Source: Combretum micranthum
Lineage: Eukaryota > Streptophyta > Magnoliopsida > Myrtales > Combretaceae
NCBI GenBank assembly: GCA_024138025.1
Contig: JAMXBD010000058.1
Location: 1,922,001 to 1,986,000, forward strand
DNA length: 64,000 nt
Direction: 5' to 3'
Positions 59,446-64,000 of the stretch are shown piece after piece (position 1 is the first letter of the stretch; each line of letters opens with the position of its first letter). The position numbers and the translations under genes are program-made. The notes beneath the pieces were generated by a model that made no database searches, was not told the origin of the DNA, and saw only the letters and a program-made list of their open reading frames with translations.

Positions 59446-62400
59446 TGTAAACCCCAAAAATTTTCATAATTCATAGAAAATAATTCTAAAAGTTTAGAAT
59501 TTAAATCCCAAAAATCGACTCACGTTAAAACCAAATTCTAAATCAAGACAAGCGCCAGAAACGAAACCCTAAAAATCGAACCAAATTAAAACTTAATTCC
59601 AAATAAAGATAAAAAACGAATTTTCTCAATCTTGAGAAAACAAGAACCCTTGAAACAAAATATAAAGTTCAACTACCGATTTAATCAACGTTCGTACATC
59701 AATTAAATCATCTAATCGTTTCCTAACACGCAAATCAAGACAATATATCCAAATAACGATGAAAACTCAAAAGAATTATACGATCGTATGAATAACTCAG
59801 AAAAATCGGAAATCAAAACGGAACCCTAAAAGTCAACAAGCCTACAACAAACCCTAGTGTTTAAGATCCGGCAATCCCGCTTTCAAACCCTAGAAAACGA
59901 AATTAAGTTAATGGCCTAGAATAGTTCGTAATAACGTAGGGTAACATAAAAATATCATATTCGCGAATTTTGAGTGACCTTCGGACCCAAACGGGATCGG
60001 TTCTCGAAAAGCGTGTCCCGGAGCTCGAATATTAAAAATATTCGTTTATACCAATAGACTCGTAAAAATACAAGGATTCCAAAAATATCAGTTTTAGAAT
60101 TTTTCGGTAGCTAAAAATTACAGATATCGCATTATTACCGTATTTTTATTACTACCGGTACTTTAATTGTCTAGTCTACTATTCATAGTACTTTTCTACT
60201 ATTCATTACTATTTCACTATCTCTACTTTTTCTTACACCTATTTCTTACACCTACATATCTATTTTCTTACTTTTTATATTTCCAATACACCTTTAATCA
60301 AATCATACCTTACATATTAATTATTTTCTTACAAATTTCACTCAAAAATCAACTCACTCTCTCTCCCCAATGCCCAAAACCGGCGCCTCCCCCTCTCCAT
60401 CAATCTCTATTTTGTTTCTTTTTCAATTTATTTTATTACATCCAAAAATCACTCCAAAAATTCTATAAATACCCCTTCCTCTTCCACTCTTTCACACAAT
60501 TCATTCACTACCAAAACTCTCTCAAAATCTCTCCACAAATTCTCTCTTCAAGAATTCTCTCTACCAAAACTCTCTCAAACCAATTCCTCACAAAAATCAT
60601 CCTCATACATAAACTATCTACCACATATTACTACTCACATAATACCCATTTCATCTACCACCTTCATACCTCTTACATACCTTAGGTAAATATTTATTCC
60701 ATCTATTATTCATCCATGTCATGTAACTTAACATGACTATGGTGTTGTTTTGAAACTCATATGAGTAGTAAAAGCAACAACATGTTCATGTTTTGTTCTT
60801 GTACATAAGCTTCCTATTTTATTATGTTGTTATTATTATTGTGATTATTTGCTTATATATATATATTATGTATATTATGTATATATATTTATTTAGAGCA
60901 TATAAGCTCATTTGTTATTTATTTATTTTCAAGTTATGCAATTTATTTATTTTATGTTGATATTAAGACTAGTCTTTCTAGTCTTAGACTTGTCCATATC
61001 AAGTCAAAACAATCTTTTATTTATTTCTTTAAATCTTTCGGGACTAGTCCATTCTTAGTCCCGGGATGCCTTGATAAAGCTAAGGCTCCAATACTTGATC
61101 GGGATTCCTTGATGAAGCTAAGGTTCCCAATGCTTGATATTTTATTTTCTTGCTCATTAATTATTTTTAGTATTTTCTTATGTTCTTATTATTTTATATG
61201 CTCATGATACTTGCATTTGCATAATGTTAATGTCTCAACTAGTCTAAAAATAGAATCTTGTTTTACTAAATGAGCTCAAAGCTAAGTTTCCAATTATATG
61301 ATTTACCACAAAAACATGAAGTTATTATCAACAACCTAGAAATAGAATAATACAAGTTTTCTCAAGTTTTCTTAAATAACAAAATAGTTTTATCAAGAAA
61401 ACGTAAGAAATAAATGTTTTCCTTGTATTTTATGGTAATCTAAGTTTTTAGAAAAATAAATCGTTCATATTGAAAGTTTGAGACTTAAATTCTTTTCTAA
61501 AACTAAGGAACAAACTAGTTTTCAAAGTTAATATAAAAATCAACTCATAAGGAACCCACTTAGGAAAAGTAATGATTTTTAAATTCTAAAAAAAGAACTT
61601 GTTTTCAAAAGAATATAAATAAAGTAAGGTTAGCAATAATGGATTTTATCAATAAAGATGATTCTTTTCAAAGAAATGAAAGAACAAGTTTTAGAAAGCA
61701 AAAGCTTATATTTTAGAAATAAATATAAGAAGACAAGATTCATTTTCTAAAAACCATCCTAAATACAAAAATTTATAAAAAGGTTTTTATCAACTTAATA
61801 TACTTTTGATGAATTTGAACTTTAATCACTAGAAGGAAAATTTAATACAAGACTAAAGGATTAAGGAAAAATTCAACTTGTTTTGGAAGAAGAAATGAAG
61901 AAAATAAAATAAGAATATACTCATTTATAACAACCTAGGAAAAATATAAAGTTTCTTTAGATACTTGAAAGGAAATTTTCAAAACTAAGGTTTAAATGAA
62001 TTGTTTTATGAAATAAATTGTTGAGACACTACCATTGGGATTTTGCATATAAAGTGAGCATACCTATATATTCAAAAGTGTTTATCAAATATATATTTAT
62101 ATTGTTACAAAAGGATTTTCTTTAAAATGGAGTTGAGTTAGAAAATGGATTTTGCAAAAGTTTAGAAAATTCGTTTTAAATCTGTACCTGACGTTTTCGG
62201 AACCCAAATGACCTTTATGACCAAGATAAGTTTAGAAATGGATAGAACTTTTCGAATAGGTAGAAAACGGTATATCATATGCGAAATTCCGAGTTAAAAT
62301 GAGCAAGTTATGGCCATTTTAAGTTGGAATTTCTTCTTATACGATTTTACCACGATTTTAAGTAAAGTTTAGAATCTCCAAGAATAGAAATTCATGGAAG

Positions 62401-63588
62401 ACTTATCCCGGGTATTTCTTTTGTCTAGGTGACGAAGGATACGAGAATACCCTACCCGAGGATTACTACGACTAAGAAGATAGCGAAATGGACGAGTGAG
62501 TTATTCCTTCTAATTTCGTTACCTTGCTTGTGCTTGTAATGTAGTAGCATTAGTATACTAAGAAAAGATAAAAACGAATATATTTGGGGATTTCGGGATT
62601 ATATATGATTCTATGTTTATGCGTGAAATGAGAATTAAGAATATCGCAACTTCGATCTGCTTGTTTAAATAATTTTGTTTACTTACTTGTATGATTGTTT
62701 ATTGTTGCTAAATTGATTGATCGCCCCTAATAAACCTTAATAAGGTTTGACCTAAGAACAATAAAACGTTCACGCATAGCATCCATCGAGTCACATCTAT
62801 TTCAGAAGGCTGCTACTCCTACGCGTAGAGTTGGATTGGCTGTGATCGTGCGGTGCCACGGGCCATGTTCCTTCCTGGAGAATCCAAATCGCTCGGGGAA
62901 AGCGACTCTAGGTTCGGAGCCGAGCCAACCGAACGCTGTGGGTGAGGACCTGGGGACTAGCAGTAGAAGGTCGAGGACCTTCAACCCCGATTCCCTAACC
63001 TTTGATACGGAGGGGTAAATCCGTTCTATATATGGTTTCCGGATGACTATATATATTCGCGTAATCATGTGATTGTTGCATTGTATGCATAGCATATGTT
63101 GATTAAATAAATAAACTTGTTTGAAATATGGTGAACGAAAAGGAATATCTCACTAAGCTAGTTGTAGCTTATACCCCTATAGATTTTGTTGAAACAGGTA
63201 TATTCGTGGATTAAATTTGAGGATCATGACATTAAGGAAGTCATGGACGGGTGATTAAGGATATGGAATCATACGATGAAGAAATTTTTTAAGGTTCTTT
63301 ATATGTGATAACCTATATGATTAGGGACGTATATTTATTTGAAGATAATAAAAGAATATGCCTTAAGAATTGAATTGTGATATGCTTACATTTTATATTA
63401 AGTATTCTCTTTGCCTTGTTACTTATTTATTATCAATGTAAATTGCTCTACTCCGATGCATCCCCTTGGTTGTGATGTACGCCTTGTACATAATATGGAA
63501 GCCTTCGCGTGACTAAGGTAGTCATTCCTAGGCTTTAGTATTGTGTACGGCGGACTGCCACGTTTAGGGTACCCCTCGGGGCGTGACA
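59446..63588 (+). repeat. Complete 5' LTR (4143 bp)
   Basis: TGTAAACCCC to CTCGGGGCGTGACA. It has a TATA box, a CT-rich leader, the two-copy motif at about 61065-61140, the conserved block at 62260-62333 and the final GTGTACGGCGGACTGCCACG segment. It is nearly collinear with solo LTR A, minus the palindrome right arm and the B insertion. The long Phe/Tyr/Leu-rich frame at 60167-60685 is low-complexity LTR sequence. Confidence 0.93.
60461..60472 (+). promoter_or_regulatory. Candidate TATA box of the 59446 LTR
   Basis: TTCTATAAATAC, followed by a long CT/CA-rich stretch typical of the start of the transcript in these LTRs. Confidence 0.6.
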
Positions 63589-63596
63589 GTTTAAGT

Positions 63597-63608
63597 TGGT
63601 ATCAGAGC
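63597..63608 (+). other. Primer binding site, initiator-Met tRNA
   Basis: TGGTATCAGAGC eight bases after the LTR end, in the same context (TTTAAGT before it) as in element 1. Confidence 0.94.
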
Positions 63609-64000
63609 AACAAGGTTTTGGGAATTAAGAGACAGGATATTAGAAGTATAGAGTGGTAGGACTTGGTCTTATGTCTAAGAATCCTTATGTCTAAGAATAG
63701 AACTTTATCTTGGAGAATATTAGAAGAAGGTAGGAAATACTTATGCATGAATTGGAGGATATTTAGTGAAGTACGAAATGGAAGTATCGCATGAATACGA
63801 TTTACCCTAAGATATTGATCCAAGATTGAGAAAGGTAGAAATAACTTCGAGATAGAACATAGCAGAATAATATGGAGAAAAGATGAAGGAGAATAAGCAT
63901 AGTAAGCCTACCTTAGCAAGATCGATAAGCCTTAATGCATAGTAACCCTAATCAAGGCCAATTAAGATCAAGATAAGTGTAATGTCTCTTTTATAGGTAA
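63609..64000 (+). other. Leader of the 59446 element
   Basis: Purine-rich sequence after the PBS. No long open frame and no gag motif before the window edge. Confidence 0.7.

Larger units (their letters stand above)
59446..64000 (+). mobile_element. Chromovirus-like LTR element, right part outside window
   Basis: A complete 5' LTR followed by a PBS and at least 390 bases of leader. It inserted into LTR H; ATAGA (59441-59445) should be repeated after its 3' LTR. Its LTR is the same family as solo LTRs A, C, D, F and H, so it may represent a full-length relative that created them. No gag start is reached before the window ends. Confidence 0.88.

Noticed and set aside
60167..60685. 172-residue open frame rich in Phe, Tyr, Leu and Ser
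   Set aside because: It reads through the pyrimidine-rich TATA and leader region of an LTR. The equivalent frames in related LTRs (39655, 51393 and others, on the opposite strand) are disrupted differently, and no domain is visible.
1..64000. CRISPR arrays, prokaryotic operons or defence systems
   Set aside because: Repeats are LTRs, minisatellites and microsatellites of a plant nuclear genome; no array with unique spacers and no bacterial gene layout.

Overview
This window is AT-rich eudicot-like plant nuclear DNA. It is dominated by nested Ty3/Gypsy LTR retrotransposons and contains one host gene. The evidence for a plant is an intron-containing chloroplast-type two-RRM protein gene, Tekay/Del-like chromovirus LTRs of about 3.5-4.4 kb, Copia LTRs, small MITEs, and priming sites that read TGGTATCAGAGC (initiator-Met tRNA). 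No species can be named from the sequence alone.

Left third (1-16433). A nearly complete chromovirus (element 1, up to 12545) enters from the left edge. It has a partial 5' LTR, PBS, two unexplained ORFs, broken gag and pol genes (protease, RT, RNase H, integrase, chromodomain-like tail), a polypurine tract and a complete 3' LTR. It sits inside an older LTR (J). J is followed by a decayed LTR related to element 1 (K) and a truncated Copia LTR.

Middle (16434-25823). This is the only host-like segment. It holds a four-exon gene (17796-20766) for a 318-residue chloroplast ribonucleoprotein-like protein, two related MITEs (one in intron 2), and otherwise featureless intergenic DNA.

Centre (25824-45597). 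This is a four-level nest of solo LTRs. E contains A; A contains B; B contains two oppositely oriented solo LTRs, C and D. Target-site duplications support the nesting: AATTC/AATTC for A, GAAGG/GGAGG for B, GATG/GATG for C and ACCAC/ACCAC for D. No internal retrotransposon sequence was seen between these LTR segments. A perfect 35-bp-arm palindrome lies in A.

Right third (45598-64000). A Copia solo LTR (CTCTT duplications) and minus-strand LTRs F, I, G and H come first. H contains an unusual 3947-bp composite element (53018-56964) flanked by perfect TATTA duplications. In it, an LTR-PBS-gag block is inverted relative to a protease-PPT-LTR block, so both outer ends are LTR 3' ends. H is also interrupted by a younger chromovirus whose complete 5' LTR (59446-63588) and PBS are present and which runs off the right edge.

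The host gene is independent of the transposons. The repeats relate to each other as a record of successive insertion and LTR-LTR recombination. I see no operon-like system, CRISPR array, rRNA or tRNA gene. The best candidate for something undescribed is the inverted composite element and the MYB-like site array in its LTRs.
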